Part shown: positions 36,963 through 46,443 of the stretch, in pieces
Layout of the letters: the number at the start of each line of letters is the position of its first letter
How positions within the stretch are numbered: position 1 is the stretch's first letter
Assembly (NCBI GenBank): GCA_020633675.1
Contig: JACKDE010000004.1
Location: forward strand, 496,001 to 560,000
Direction of reading: 5' to 3'
Source of the DNA: Deferribacteres bacterium
GTDB lineage: Bacteria > Zhuqueibacterota > Zhuqueibacteria > Zhuqueibacterales > Geothermadaptataceae
DNA: 64,000 bases
Position numbers and translations under genes: made by a program
The notes under the pieces: generated by a model
Database searches by the model: none
Told to the model about the DNA's origin: nothing
What the model saw: the letters and a program-made list of their open reading frames with translations, nothing else

Positions 36963-38159
36963 ATGAAAAAACTGCTCACCTCGTTTTTGTTGGTTGCGTT
37001 CATTATAGGCGGTTTGGCTGGCTGCGGCCAGGAGACTCCCGATATGCAGGAACAGGAAACCGTCGCTGCTCCGCCATCTATTTCGCAAGAAGGCAAAGAT
37101 GGTGAAACACAACTCATCACCCTCACGCAAAAGCAAGCCGATGAACTGCGCATTCAAACTCAGGTTGTCAATTTGGCGACCATTTCATATTCGCTCAAAG
37201 TTCCGGGTACGGTTTTCCCGTCTCCGGAGTATATTTCAATTGTCAGCGCGCCGGTCAATGGCCGTGTGGTCGCGATTCACGCGCATGAAGGTGAGCGAGT
37301 CAGGAAAGGCGATGTGCTGGTGGAACTGGAAAGTCTCGAATTCGCGAACCTGGTTGCTGAATATCTGCAATCCAGGGCAGAAGAGGCGTATCAACTCAGT
37401 CAGTTGGAGCGCTTGCAACAGTTGGCGGAAAAGAAAATCAGCCCGCAACGTGCGTTGGAAAAGGCACAATCGGACTACACCCGCGCCAATGCCGCCACGC
37501 GTGCAGCAGAAGCCCGCTTGTTAGCCATCGGCGTCACGACCGGCCAGATCGACGAGATGTATGCGAGCAAAAGCAACATCCCGCGTCTCAAAATTGCCGC
37601 TTCCATCAACGGCAGCATCAACGAGCACCTGATCGAAATGGGACAAGCGGTAACCGCCTACGACAAAATGCTCACCATCTTGAACCTGGAGAAAGTCCTG
37701 ATCAGAGGCTACGCCTCACCGGAAGATGTGCTGGTGCTGCAGCCCGGCGACTCGGTGTTCATCAGCCTGAAGGAATATCCGACGTTGGTCAAAAAAGCCA
37801 CCATCACCACCATCAATCCCGCACTGGATGAAGTCAATAAATCGATTACATTGAACATCATGGCCGACACGCCGGATGGCTGGCCCAAGCCGGGACAAAA
37901 TGTTCGCCTGGATATCATGGTGACCACGCCGCAGCCTGTACTGGCGGTCCCCCTTTCGGCAATCGAGTACGAACAGACCAACGCCACACTTTTTGTGAAA
38001 GTCGATGATCTGACGTTTGAAAAGCGTATGATTCAAATCAGCAAAATGACTGCTGATCAGGCCATCATTTCACAGGGTGTCAAGGCCGGAGAAAAGGTAG
38101 CCGTCAGCCAGGTTTTTAGCCTGAAGGCACTGAGCAAGCTGGAAGAATTTGCCGAATAG
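36963..38159 (+). CDS. RND efflux periplasmic adaptor lipoprotein
   Basis: A 398-residue membrane-fusion protein linking the pump to the TolC channel. The signal sequence ends in a lipobox (GGLAGC), so it is lipid-anchored. Then come a barrel-sandwich half-motif (PVNGRVVAIHAHEGERVRKG), a helical hairpin, the second lipoyl half (AASINGSINEHLIEMGQAV) and beta-barrel and membrane-proximal domains. The pattern is of the CzcB/CusB type. ATG 36963 is used, since GGAG lies six bases before it and the lipoprotein signal begins there. The pump gene follows 28 bases on. Confidence 0.92.
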   Translation: MKKLLTSFLLVAFIIGGLAGCGQETPDMQEQETVAAPPSISQEGKDGETQLITLTQKQADELRIQTQVVNLATISYSLKVPGTVFPSPEYISIVSAPVNGRVVAIHAHEGERVRKGDVLVELESLEFANLVAEYLQSRAEEAYQLSQLERLQQLAEKKISPQRALEKAQSDYTRANAATRAAEARLLAIGVTTGQIDEMYASKSNIPRLKIAASINGSINEHLIEMGQAVTAYDKMLTILNLEKVLIRGYASPEDVLVLQPGDSVFISLKEYPTLVKKATITTINPALDEVNKSITLNIMADTPDGWPKPGQNVRLDIMVTTPQPVLAVPLSAIEYEQTNATLFVKVDDLTFEKRMIQISKMTADQAIISQGVKAGEKVAVSQVFSLKALSKLEEFAE

Positions 38160-38187
38160 GCACTGACCCAAAAAACGAGTCCATTTT

Positions 38188-41100
38188 ATGCTTTTACAAT
38201 ATATCATCGATTTTAGCCTGCGGCAAAAGCTCGTCGCTGTCTCTCTGGTCGGCTTGATGGCATTTGCCGGCTTCACCGCCCTGCAAAACATCCCGATCAA
38301 CTCGTTGCCGGATGTCACACCGGTGCAGGTTCTGGTCATCACCAAAGCCGGGCGCTACTCTCCGTACGATGTCGAAAAACTGGTTACCTATCCAATCGAA
38401 ACCGCTATGAACGGCCTGCCGGAAATCAGTGAAGTGCGGTCGATTTCGCAATTTGGCCTGTCCGCGGTAACCATCGAATTTGAAGAACAAACCGACATCT
38501 ATTTCGCCCGGCAAATGGTCAGCCAGCGCTTGCAGAGCATCATGGATGAACTACCGGAAGGCGTATCGTCGCCACAGCTCGGGCCGATTTCCACCGCGCT
38601 CGGTGAAATTTACCAGTACGCCATACGCGGTGAGGGCCATTCGCTGACGGAGCTGCGCACCATTCAAGACTGGCTGGTTGCACCGCAACTCAAAACCGTA
38701 CAGGGTGTTACCGAAATCAATTCGTTCGGCGGCTTTGTGAAACAGTTCGAGGTTATCGTCAAGCCAGGCCAAATGCGCGCATACAATCTGTCGCTCAAAG
38801 ACATCATGGATGCGATCGCCAACAACAACAGCGTTTCCGGCGGCAATTACCTCGAACACAATCGCGAGCAGTACATCATTCGCGGCTTTGGCCAGATTCG
38901 CAGCAGCAAAGACATTGAAGAAATCATTGTGACCGAACTCAACACGCGCCCCGTTTTCATCCGCGACGTTGCTGACATTCAGATTGGCCGGCAATTGCGG
39001 CAGGGTGCAGTGACCCAGGATGGCAAAGGCGAAATCGTCACCGGCATTGTGATGATGCTGCGCGGCGGCAATGGCCGCAAGGTCATCCAGGAAATTGAGC
39101 AAAAAATCGATCAGGTCAATTTGGGATTGCCAGAAGGCGTACGCATCGAAAAATTTTATGACCAGGCTGATTTGGTGGAACGCACCACCGGAACCGTCAT
39201 CACCAACCTGGTGGAAGGCGGCTTTTTTGTGATTGCGGTATTGCTTTTGTTGCTGGGTGAAATCAAAGGCGCGCTGATCGTCGCGACGGTTATTCCGTTT
39301 TCGATGCTTTTTGCTTTTATCGGGATGCGCGAGTTCGGCCTGGCAGCCAACCTGATGAGTTTGGGCGCCATCGACTTCGGCATGGTGGTGGATGGCTCGG
39401 TAGTGATGGTCGAAAACATTGTCCACAAGCTGCAGGAAAACCCATCCAAATCGAAGCTGCATGTGATGCGCGAAGCGGCGCATGAAGTGGCGCGGCCAAT
39501 TTTTTACGGTGTGCTCATCATTTTAATGGTGTATGTGCCGGTCATGACCTTTGAAGGCATGGAAGGTATTCTTTATCGCCCGATGGCCATCACCGTGGCG
39601 ACGGCAGTTTTCGGTTCACTGCTGCTGGCCCTGGTGTACATTCCGGCGATGTCGGCATTTGTGTTTCAGAAGGGCATTAAAATACGACGAAACTTTTTTA
39701 TCGACTGGCTCAAGCCGCGCTATCAAAAATTTTTAGAAAAATACATCGACCGGAAATGGCTCATTTTGCCGATTGCGACCGCGGTTTTTGTTTTTTCACT
39801 GCTGTTGCTGCCTTTTCTCGGCACCGAATTTTTGCCGGAATTGGATGAGGGCTCGATTCTGGTCGAGCAGGTGCGGATGCCCAGCGTGACCTTGCGCGAA
39901 TCGATCGAAAACGCCAACTGGCTTGCCACGCAACTCAAGAAAAGTATTCCGGAAATCAAAACCGTGGTTCCGAAAACCGGCCGTTCCGACCTTGCCAACG
40001 ATTGGATGGGTGTGCATCAAACCGATGTGTGGGTGATTCTCGAAGCGCGCGATCAGTGGCGCAAAGGCATGACCAAGGAAAAAATCCAGGAGTTGATCCG
40101 GCCGTACCTTGAATCAGAGCCGGGATTGGCCTACAACTTCACCCAGCCGATTGCCATGCGCGTGGATGAGCTCACCAGCGGCGTTAAATCCGATGTGGCG
40201 GTAAAAATTTATGGCGAAGACCTCGATGTGCTCAGCCAGGTCGGTGCTGACATTTCGCGGATAGTCCAACGCCTGACAGGCACGGATAACTTCTATCTGG
40301 AACAAACAACCGGGCAGCCGTATTTGAATATCGAGATCGATCGCGATGCCGTGGCCTTTTATGGACTGAATGTCGATGATGTACAGCGCGTGATTGAAGT
40401 CGGCATCGGCGGCAAAGCCGTGAGCCAGGTTTTCGAAGGCCAGCGTCGTTTCGATATCGTAATTCGCTTTCCCGAATACACGCGCGATAATTTCGACAAT
40501 ATTATGGAAATTCCGGTACAACTGCCGACTGGTGGTTCGATGCCGCTAAAACGGCTGGCTCAGATTGGTGCGCAGGAAGGTCCGCGCGAAATTGCCAGAG
40601 AAAACGGCTGGCGACGTGTGATTGTCGGCGTAAACCTCACCGGCATTGACATTGGCTCCTATGTAGCCAATTTGCAGCAGGCTATCAGTCAAGAACTCTC
40701 GATTCCACCGGGCTATTTTCTTGAATACGGTGGTGCGTTCGAAAACCAGCAGCGCGCTATGCGGCATTTGCTTATTGTTGTGCCGCTATCCCTGATTATC
40801 ATCCTCGGCTTGTTGTATCTGATGTTCGGGCAGATTCGTTATGCCAACCTGATTTTCATCAACTTGCCTTTTGCACTCTCCGGCGGTATCTTTTTCCTGT
40901 GGATTCGCGGCCTGTATCTGTCGGTTTCCGCAAGCATTGGTTTCGTCGCTTTATTTGGCGTAGCAGTGCTAAACGGCATCGTGTTGGTTGAACACTTGAA
41001 CCAGCTGCGGCAGCGAGGCAAAACCGTGCGTGAGTCGGTGATTGAAGGCGCAGCCAATCGTTTGCGCCCTGTGCTGATGACTGCCCTGGTCGCCAGTCTC

Positions 41101-41331
41101 GGCTTTATCCCGATGGCCTTCAACGTCGGGCCAGGCTCGGAGGTGCAACGCCCGCTGGCGACGGTTGTGATCGGTGGCCTGATCACATCGACGCTGCTGA
41201 CCTTGCTGGTGCTGCCGGTTTTGTACAATTGGCTGGAAAAAGACGAGCACATACCCGGATTTCAAAATCCGTTTGAGAAAAAGCCGGCGATTGCCTCAGG
41301 TGGCGGTATGACCACGACCGCTGTGGAATGA
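38188..41331 (+). CDS. CzcA-like heavy-metal RND efflux pump
   Basis: A 1047-residue proton-driven inner-membrane pump. It has the RND layout: one N-terminal span, a large periplasmic loop, a bundle of spans, a second loop, and a second bundle. The fourth-span motif DFGMVVDGSVVMVEN places Asp396, Asp402 and Glu409 at the same spacing as the essential CzcA triad Asp402/Asp408/Glu415; this is the mark of divalent-cation (HME) pumps and differs from drug-type AcrB. The likely substrates are Zn, Co, Cd, Ni or Cu; sequence alone does not decide. It completes the TolC-adaptor-pump set. Confidence 0.94.
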   Translation: MLLQYIIDFSLRQKLVAVSLVGLMAFAGFTALQNIPINSLPDVTPVQVLVITKAGRYSPYDVEKLVTYPIETAMNGLPEISEVRSISQFGLSAVTIEFEEQTDIYFARQMVSQRLQSIMDELPEGVSSPQLGPISTALGEIYQYAIRGEGHSLTELRTIQDWLVAPQLKTVQGVTEINSFGGFVKQFEVIVKPGQMRAYNLSLKDIMDAIANNNSVSGGNYLEHNREQYIIRGFGQIRSSKDIEEIIVTELNTRPVFIRDVADIQIGRQLRQGAVTQDGKGEIVTGIVMMLRGGNGRKVIQEIEQKIDQVNLGLPEGVRIEKFYDQADLVERTTGTVITNLVEGGFFVIAVLLLLLGEIKGALIVATVIPFSMLFAFIGMREFGLAANLMSLGAIDFGMVVDGSVVMVENIVHKLQENPSKSKLHVMREAAHEVARPIFYGVLIILMVYVPVMTFEGMEGILYRPMAITVATAVFGSLLLALVYIPAMSAFVFQKGIKIRRNFFIDWLKPRYQKFLEKYIDRKWLILPIATAVFVFSLLLLPFLGTEFLPELDEGSILVEQVRMPSVTLRESIENANWLATQLKKSIPEIKTVVPKTGRSDLANDWMGVHQTDVWVILEARDQWRKGMTKEKIQELIRPYLESEPGLAYNFTQPIAMRVDELTSGVKSDVAVKIYGEDLDVLSQVGADISRIVQRLTGTDNFYLEQTTGQPYLNIEIDRDAVAFYGLNVDDVQRVIEVGIGGKAVSQVFEGQRRFDIVIRFPEYTRDNFDNIMEIPVQLPTGGSMPLKRLAQIGAQEGPREIARENGWRRVIVGVNLTGIDIGSYVANLQQAISQELSIPPGYFLEYGGAFENQQRAMRHLLIVVPLSLIIILGLLYLMFGQIRYANLIFINLPFALSGGIFFLWIRGLYLSVSASIGFVALFGVAVLNGIVLVEHLNQLRQRGKTVRESVIEGAANRLRPVLMTALVASLGFIPMAFNVGPGSEVQRPLATVVIGGLITSTLLTLLVLPVLYNWLEKDEHIPGFQNPFEKKPAIASGGGMTTTAVE

Positions 41332-41390
41332 AAGCATTGTTGATCGAAGTTTTTTAAGACTCAACTGCCAATGCTTGAAGACACAATTAC

Positions 41391-41425
41391 TCTTTCCTTC
41401 GCGTCTTCGAGCCTTGGTGGTTTAA
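41391..41425. repeat. Degenerate CTTCG-type intergenic tandem motif
   Basis: CCTTCGCGT-CTTCGAGC-CTTGGTGG-TTTAAA reads as three imperfect 8-9-base units ahead of an A/T run. Similar CCTTCG(T)G(T)-type strings recur in intergenic DNA of many environmental bacteria. Only one copy was seen in this window. Confidence 0.35.
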
Positions 41426-41498
41426 AAATTTTTGATTACGCATTTCATTTCCCAATTGAGCATTTATTTGATTTTGTTTGAAGTGAAAGGAGCTCAAA

Positions 41499-42332
41499 AT
41501 GAAGAAAATGTATTGTGCACTTCCAACAGCATTCATATTGATTCTCGCTACCGCAGTTTTTGGCCAGCGCGGATTGCAATGGCGCGGCAGCGGAGGCTGG
41601 GGACCGGGCGAGCAATATGGCAAAATGTACGATGTCAACACGGTTGAAACCATCAGCGGCGAAGTGCTGGCAGTCGAGACGTTCACTGCACGCAAAGGCA
41701 TAGCCGATGGTGTGCATTTAACGCTGAAAACCGAGCAAAAAAATGTCACCGTGCATCTCGGTCCGGCATGGTTCGTCGAGCAGCAGGATACCAAAATTAC
41801 TCCTAAAGATCAAATTGAAGTCACCGGTTCAAAAATCAGCTATGAAGGAAGACCGGTTTTGGTGGCTGCCCAAATCATTAAAAATGATGAAACTTTGACA
41901 CTTCGCAGCGAGACCGGCTATCCGGCATGGGCTGGCTGGCGCGCGGCAAACCGTCGTGGCCCACGCGGCATGGGCAAAGGCATGGCGCGGGCAGGCAGGA
42001 ACGAGTATGATCCGGCTACGGTCAAAACCATTACTGGCACCGTGCTCGAAGTTGAAAAGCATTCAGCCCAAAAAGGTAACTTCATGGGCTTCCACCTAAA
42101 ATTTAAAACGGACGACGGCGAGTACAATGTCTATCTCGGCCCGGAATGGTTTATGAATTCTCAAAAGTTGAAATTTGCTGCGAATGACCAGCTTGAGGTG
42201 ACAGGCTCCTTTGTGAGCAAGGATGGGCAACAAGCCATTATCGCCAGGGAGATCAAAAAAGGCACGGAAGTGCTGAACTTGCGCAATGAAATCGGCAAGC
42301 CGGTTTGGAGTGGCGGCTGCTGCAAATCGTGA
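41499..42332 (+). CDS. Periplasmic protein with two tandem OB-like domains
   Basis: A 277-residue exported protein not assigned to a named family. The signal peptide ends near residue 22 (ATAVFGQ). Two copies of a module of about 100 residues follow (about 47-145 and 171-270), sharing the pattern TI(S/T)G(E/T)VL-VE, G-H-L-KT, LGP(A/E)WF, D-(I/L)EVTGS, then L-LR-E-G-P-W. Each looks like a five-strand beta barrel. A GR/GM-rich linker lies between. The C terminus ends CCKS, two adjacent cysteines. AAAGGAG precedes the ATG. It lies between the metal efflux pump and cytochrome bd, so a metal- or redox-related envelope role is plausible but unproven. Confidence 0.7.
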   Translation: MKKMYCALPTAFILILATAVFGQRGLQWRGSGGWGPGEQYGKMYDVNTVETISGEVLAVETFTARKGIADGVHLTLKTEQKNVTVHLGPAWFVEQQDTKITPKDQIEVTGSKISYEGRPVLVAAQIIKNDETLTLRSETGYPAWAGWRAANRRGPRGMGKGMARAGRNEYDPATVKTITGTVLEVEKHSAQKGNFMGFHLKFKTDDGEYNVYLGPEWFMNSQKLKFAANDQLEVTGSFVSKDGQQAIIAREIKKGTEVLNLRNEIGKPVWSGGCCKS

Positions 42333-42475
42333 ACACGAAGAATGGATTAGAGATAAAGCATTGCACCCCGGCAGCATTCCCGACAGACAAATCGCTGGGC
42401 AACAACAGCTGAATGCGATCAGAGCCGGACGCATGAGACGGCAGCCTGCTGTTCTCAACAAAACCGGAGGAACGG

Positions 42476-43816
42476 ATGGAAGACGCGTTCATCATCAATC
42501 GCCTGCAATTTGCATTCACCATCATGTTCCATTATATCTTTCCGCAATTGACCATGGGACTGGGTTTATTGATCGTGGTTTTAAAAGGTCTGGCTTTGTG
42601 GAAAGGCGATCAAAGATATAATGAAAGTGCGAAATTTTGGGCAAAAATCTTTGCGGTTAATTTTGCCATGGGGGTGGTCACCGGCATCCCTATGGAATTC
42701 CAATTCGGCACCAACTGGGCGAAGTTTTCGGTTTTTGCCGGTGGCGTCATCGGCCAAACCCTGGCAATGGAAGGCGTTTTTGCCTTTTTCCTCGAATCCA
42801 GCTTTTTAGGGCTGTTTCTTTTCGGTGAAAAGAAATTAGGCCAGGTCGGCCATTTCATTTCGGCAGTCTTTGTCTTCCTGGGTTCGTGGTTATCCGGCTA
42901 CCTCATTGTTGCCACCAACGCCTGGATGCAACATCCGGTCGCGTACAGCACCGCAGCAGACGGATCAGTGCAACTTGCCAGCTTTTGGGGATTGCTGTTG
43001 AATCCGTGGGCTGGCTGGCAATATGCCCACACCATGCTTGGCTCGGTCATCACGGCCGCCTTTGTGATGTCGGCGGTCGGTGCTTACTATCTGTTGGCTA
43101 ATCGAAATGAAACGCATGGTAAAATCTTTCTGCGAGTTGGCGTCATTGCCGGACTGATTGCGTCCGTTTTTTCCGCCTTTCCAACCGGCGACATTCAAGG
43201 CAAAAACGTCGCAAAACATCAACCTGTCACACTGGCAGCCATGGAGGGCTTGTTCGAGACAAAACGAGGCGCCGAATTGGTTCTCATCGGCCAGCCTGAC
43301 ATGGATAAGTTAAAAATTGACAATCCCCTGCATATTCCACGCATGCTCAGTTTCCTGACCTACAATCGCTGGAAGGCTGAAGTCAAGGGTCTGGATGCCT
43401 TTCCGCGCGAGAATTGGCCGGACAACATTCCACTTCTTTATTATGCCTATCACATCATGGTCGGACTCGGCACCATCTTCATCGCAATCATGGCTGCCGC
43501 CGCTTTTCTGCTTTGGCGCCGCAAGCTCTATTCGACGCGCTGGCTGTTGTGGATTTTGATGCTCGCGGTGCCATTTCCCTATATCGCCAACACAACCGGC
43601 TGGATGACTGCAGATCTCGGCCGCCAACCATGGCTTGTTTACGGGCTCATGCGCACGGTCGACGGCATCTCGCCGACCGTTTCAGCCGGAAACAGCCTGT
43701 TTACACTGATCGGTTTCATGGGAATGTACACGCTGCTGGGACTGCTGTTTTTATTTTTGGTCCTGAAAACTGTCTTTCAAGGCCCCGGTTCTGCTCATGG
43801 CGAAGCCGTAAATTAG
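42476..43816 (+). CDS. cydA: Cytochrome bd ubiquinol oxidase subunit I
   Basis: Inner-membrane haem subunit of the high-affinity terminal oxidase. The 446-residue product has His19, matching the haem b595 ligand, in FHYIFP; glutamates of the proton path in MEGVFAFFLES; a second conserved haem His in YAHTMLG; and the GRQPW segment near the end. It is short compared with E. coli (522 residues), reflecting a short Q-loop, as in cyanide-insensitive oxidases and most non-proteobacterial CydA. GGAGG lies five bases before the ATG. cydB follows 18 bases on. Confidence 0.95.
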   Translation: MEDAFIINRLQFAFTIMFHYIFPQLTMGLGLLIVVLKGLALWKGDQRYNESAKFWAKIFAVNFAMGVVTGIPMEFQFGTNWAKFSVFAGGVIGQTLAMEGVFAFFLESSFLGLFLFGEKKLGQVGHFISAVFVFLGSWLSGYLIVATNAWMQHPVAYSTAADGSVQLASFWGLLLNPWAGWQYAHTMLGSVITAAFVMSAVGAYYLLANRNETHGKIFLRVGVIAGLIASVFSAFPTGDIQGKNVAKHQPVTLAAMEGLFETKRGAELVLIGQPDMDKLKIDNPLHIPRMLSFLTYNRWKAEVKGLDAFPRENWPDNIPLLYYAYHIMVGLGTIFIAIMAAAAFLLWRRKLYSTRWLLWILMLAVPFPYIANTTGWMTADLGRQPWLVYGLMRTVDGISPTVSAGNSLFTLIGFMGMYTLLGLLFLFLVLKTVFQGPGSAHGEAVN

Positions 43817-43834
43817 CGTGAATGGAGATCATTT

Positions 43835-44881
43835 ATGGAAACCTTCTGGTTCATTGCAATCGGTTTCATGCTGACCATGTACGTCATTCTCGACGGCTTC
43901 GATTTGGGTGCCGGGATTGTTCATTTGATTGCAGCAAAGTCCGACGATGAACGTCGGAGCATTTTGAATGCCATTGGACCGGTTTGGGATGGAAATGAAG
44001 TCTGGTTACTGGCAGCCGGTGGCACACTGTATTTTGCTTTTCCTTTATTATATGCATCAAGCTTTAGCGGCTTTTATCTGCCGCTGATGATGGTACTCTG
44101 GCTGCTCATGCTTCGGGCAATCGGCATCGAATTTCGTCACCACATTCATCATCCGCTTTGGAAATCGTTTTGGGATGTAGTTTTTTCAATCGCCAGCATC
44201 TTGCTGACAATATTCCTTGGAGCAGCGCTGGGTAACGTGGTGCGGGGCGTCCCGCTCAATACAGACGGCTACTTCTTCGAGCCGCTGTGGACGACTTTCA
44301 CTGTAGTGCCCGAGGCGGGTATTCTGGATTGGTTCACGCTGCTCATGGGCTTGGTTGCTTTTGCAACCTTGACCGCACATGGCGCCAATTATATCGCGAT
44401 GAAGACCAGCGGGAAGTTGCTGAAACGCTCACGCGCGATTTCGCGCATCGCAGCATGGGGCGTTCTTGCTACATCGTTGCTGGCATTGATTGCCGTATCA
44501 ACGATTCGTCCGCAAATCTGGCATCCTTACAGCGCGCACCCCTGGGGCTTCATTTTTCCGCTGATCGGCCTGGCGGGATTGGGTGGCATGTTTTATTTCC
44601 ACCAAAAAACCAGCGATACGGCTGCCTTCCTTTCATCGACCGCCTTCATCGCTGGTATGGCCGCGAGCACAGCTTTTGGCTTGTACCCCAATCTGCTGCC
44701 CGCTTCGACGAGTCCTGAGTACAGCCTGACGATTTTCAATACTGCAGCTGGCGAGTACGGTCTCAAGGTAGGTCTGGTCTGGTGGATTATTGGCATTTCG
44801 TTGACATGCCTTTACTTCGCCTATCTTTTTTATTCTTTCCGAGGCAAAATCAAATTGCCTGCGCAGGGCGAAGGATACTGA
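43835..44881 (+). CDS. cydB: Cytochrome bd ubiquinol oxidase subunit II
   Basis: A 348-residue polytopic membrane subunit supporting CydA. The start MLTMYVILDGFDLGAGIVHL and WDGNEVWLLAAGG are signatures of the family, and about nine spans are visible. GGAG lies seven bases before the ATG and the gene is 18 bases after cydA, so one operon is certain. No CydX-like small gene was recognised downstream; the 96 bases after the stop contain only an imperfect stem. Confidence 0.95.
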   Translation: METFWFIAIGFMLTMYVILDGFDLGAGIVHLIAAKSDDERRSILNAIGPVWDGNEVWLLAAGGTLYFAFPLLYASSFSGFYLPLMMVLWLLMLRAIGIEFRHHIHHPLWKSFWDVVFSIASILLTIFLGAALGNVVRGVPLNTDGYFFEPLWTTFTVVPEAGILDWFTLLMGLVAFATLTAHGANYIAMKTSGKLLKRSRAISRIAAWGVLATSLLALIAVSTIRPQIWHPYSAHPWGFIFPLIGLAGLGGMFYFHQKTSDTAAFLSSTAFIAGMAASTAFGLYPNLLPASTSPEYSLTIFNTAAGEYGLKVGLVWWIIGISLTCLYFAYLFYSFRGKIKLPAQGEGY

Positions 44882-44977
44882 GAAACTGAACAGTTGGTGG
44901 AAAAACTGCACGCAAATTGCTTTTCTCCAACAACTTGAGATCAGGATAAAATATAAAAAGACGAAGGAGTATTAAAT

Positions 44978-45403
44978 ATGGACAAGCAAACTCTCATCAA
45001 AAATCTGAATGAAGACCTGGCTGGTGAGCTGAGCGCCATTATTCAATATCTGACCTATGCCGCAAAAGCGACTGGCCCCTACCGTCCGCAATTGGTACAA
45101 TTCTTTTTGGCGGAAATCGCTGATGAGCAGATGCATGCACAATTTCTGGCAAACAAAGTCGTAGCGATGGGCGGCGAGCCAACCACCCAGCCGCGACCCG
45201 TTCCCAAAGCCGGCAACAACCGCGAAATGCTTGAGGCTGTGTTGGCGGCCGAGCGCCAGGCGACAAAAGACTACACCCAGCGCGCCAAGGAAGCTGAAGC
45301 GCTCGGCGAAAAAGGCCTGGCCGTGCAACTCGAAGATATGGTTCGTGACGAAAGCGGCCATTCCGAAGAGACCGAACGCATTCTGCGCGACTGGCCGCTG
45401 TAG
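44978..45403 (+). CDS. Ferritin-like diiron protein, non-haem
   Basis: A 141-residue four-helix protein of the ferritin/bacterioferritin-like group. Metal ligands fit a diiron centre: Glu17, Glu50 and His53 (in ADEQMH), a Glu in AAERQATKDY and Glu/His in RDESGHSEE. The bacterioferritin haem ligand, Met next to the first ExxH glutamate, is replaced by Gln51, so haem binding is unlikely. It probably stores iron or detoxifies peroxide. It lies 96 bases after cydB on the same strand, with an AAGGAG-type site before the ATG. It could also be a DNA-protecting or rubrerythrin-like oxidase. Confidence 0.83.
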   Translation: MDKQTLIKNLNEDLAGELSAIIQYLTYAAKATGPYRPQLVQFFLAEIADEQMHAQFLANKVVAMGGEPTTQPRPVPKAGNNREMLEAVLAAERQATKDYTQRAKEAEALGEKGLAVQLEDMVRDESGHSEETERILRDWPL

Positions 45404-45539
45404 GCTGATGCGACGAAAAATGCTTCGCGTATCGCCGAAACAAAATTTTTGGTAAAATTGCCGCCGATGTGCAGCGATTATGCTGCAGATACGAAAGATC
45501 ATTTGCAAAATGTTTGAAAAATAGGGAAAGGAGATTCCC

Positions 45540-46310
45540 ATGAACCGAGTGAAAGGAAAGGTGGCGATTGTGACTGGCGGTGCCCTGGGCATCGGGCAGG
45601 CAACCTGCAAGGTGCTGGCTGCGGAAGGTGCAAAAGTGGCCGTCACAGATATACTGGACAAAGAAGGACAAGCGCTGGTCGATGAAATCCGACGCATCGG
45701 GGGCACAGCGCAGTATTGGCATCTCGATGTCAGCAACGAGCAAAAAGTCCGCAAGGTTTTTGCAGAAGTTGCGGAGAAATTTGAGAAAATAGACGTCCTT
45801 GTCAACAACGCCGGTATTGCAGGCGCCAACAAAGCAACACATGATCTCTCTGAACAAGAGTGGGATCAGGTGATGAATGTCAATGTAAAAGGCGTCTTTT
45901 TCTGCACCAAAACCGCCATCCCCTATATGCAAAAAAACACCACCGGCAGCATCATCAATATTTCGTCGATCTATGGCTTAATCAGCGCGCCGGACATCCC
46001 GCCCTATCATGCATCGAAAGGCGCTGTCCGCCTGATGACCAAGACCGATGCTTTGCTGTATGCCAAGGAAAAAATTCGCGTCAATTCTGTGCACCCCGGC
46101 TATATCTGGACACCACTTGTAGAGAATCTCGGCCAAAGTGCACCGGATGGCGTGGAAGGTTTTCGTGCCCATCTCGACAGCCTGCATCCTCTCGGAAAAG
46201 TGGGCGAACCAGACGATATTGCCTATGGTATTCTCTATCTCGCTTCTGATGAATCCAAATTCGTCACCGGCAGTGAACTGGTGATCGATGGCGGCTATAC
46301 AGCGCAGTAA
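45540..46310 (+). CDS. Short-chain dehydrogenase/reductase
   Basis: A 256-residue cytosolic NAD(P)-dependent oxidoreductase. The cofactor loop TGGALGIG (residues 12-19), NNAG and the catalytic Ser-Tyr-Lys set (NISSIYG, then PYHASKG) are complete. Asp at the end of the second strand (VTDILDK) suggests NAD(H) preference. The sequence resembles glucose-1-dehydrogenase/cyclopentanol-dehydrogenase-type SDRs; the substrate cannot be told. AAAGGAG precedes the ATG. It follows the ferritin-like gene after 136 bases and is not clearly linked to it. Confidence 0.88.
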   Translation: MNRVKGKVAIVTGGALGIGQATCKVLAAEGAKVAVTDILDKEGQALVDEIRRIGGTAQYWHLDVSNEQKVRKVFAEVAEKFEKIDVLVNNAGIAGANKATHDLSEQEWDQVMNVNVKGVFFCTKTAIPYMQKNTTGSIINISSIYGLISAPDIPPYHASKGAVRLMTKTDALLYAKEKIRVNSVHPGYIWTPLVENLGQSAPDGVEGFRAHLDSLHPLGKVGEPDDIAYGILYLASDESKFVTGSELVIDGGYTAQ

Positions 46311-46443
46311 TGCGCACCGCGATAGGCTCAGCAACAGCAGCCCTGTTCGGGGTGCAACATCGAATGCAGTCTGAGCAGGGTTTTGTCGGATCAGTGGCAC
46401 CCACTTTCTGGCCAACAATTTTCATACTAGACCCGGAGATATC

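Noticed and set aside
44882..44977. A CydX-like small gene or terminator after cydB
   Set aside because: No small hydrophobic frame with a ribosome-binding site, and the stem seen there has two mismatches and no T tract.
45039..45932. Leftward open frames opposite the ferritin-like and SDR genes
   Set aside because: Antisense to two well-supported genes and without protein-family features.
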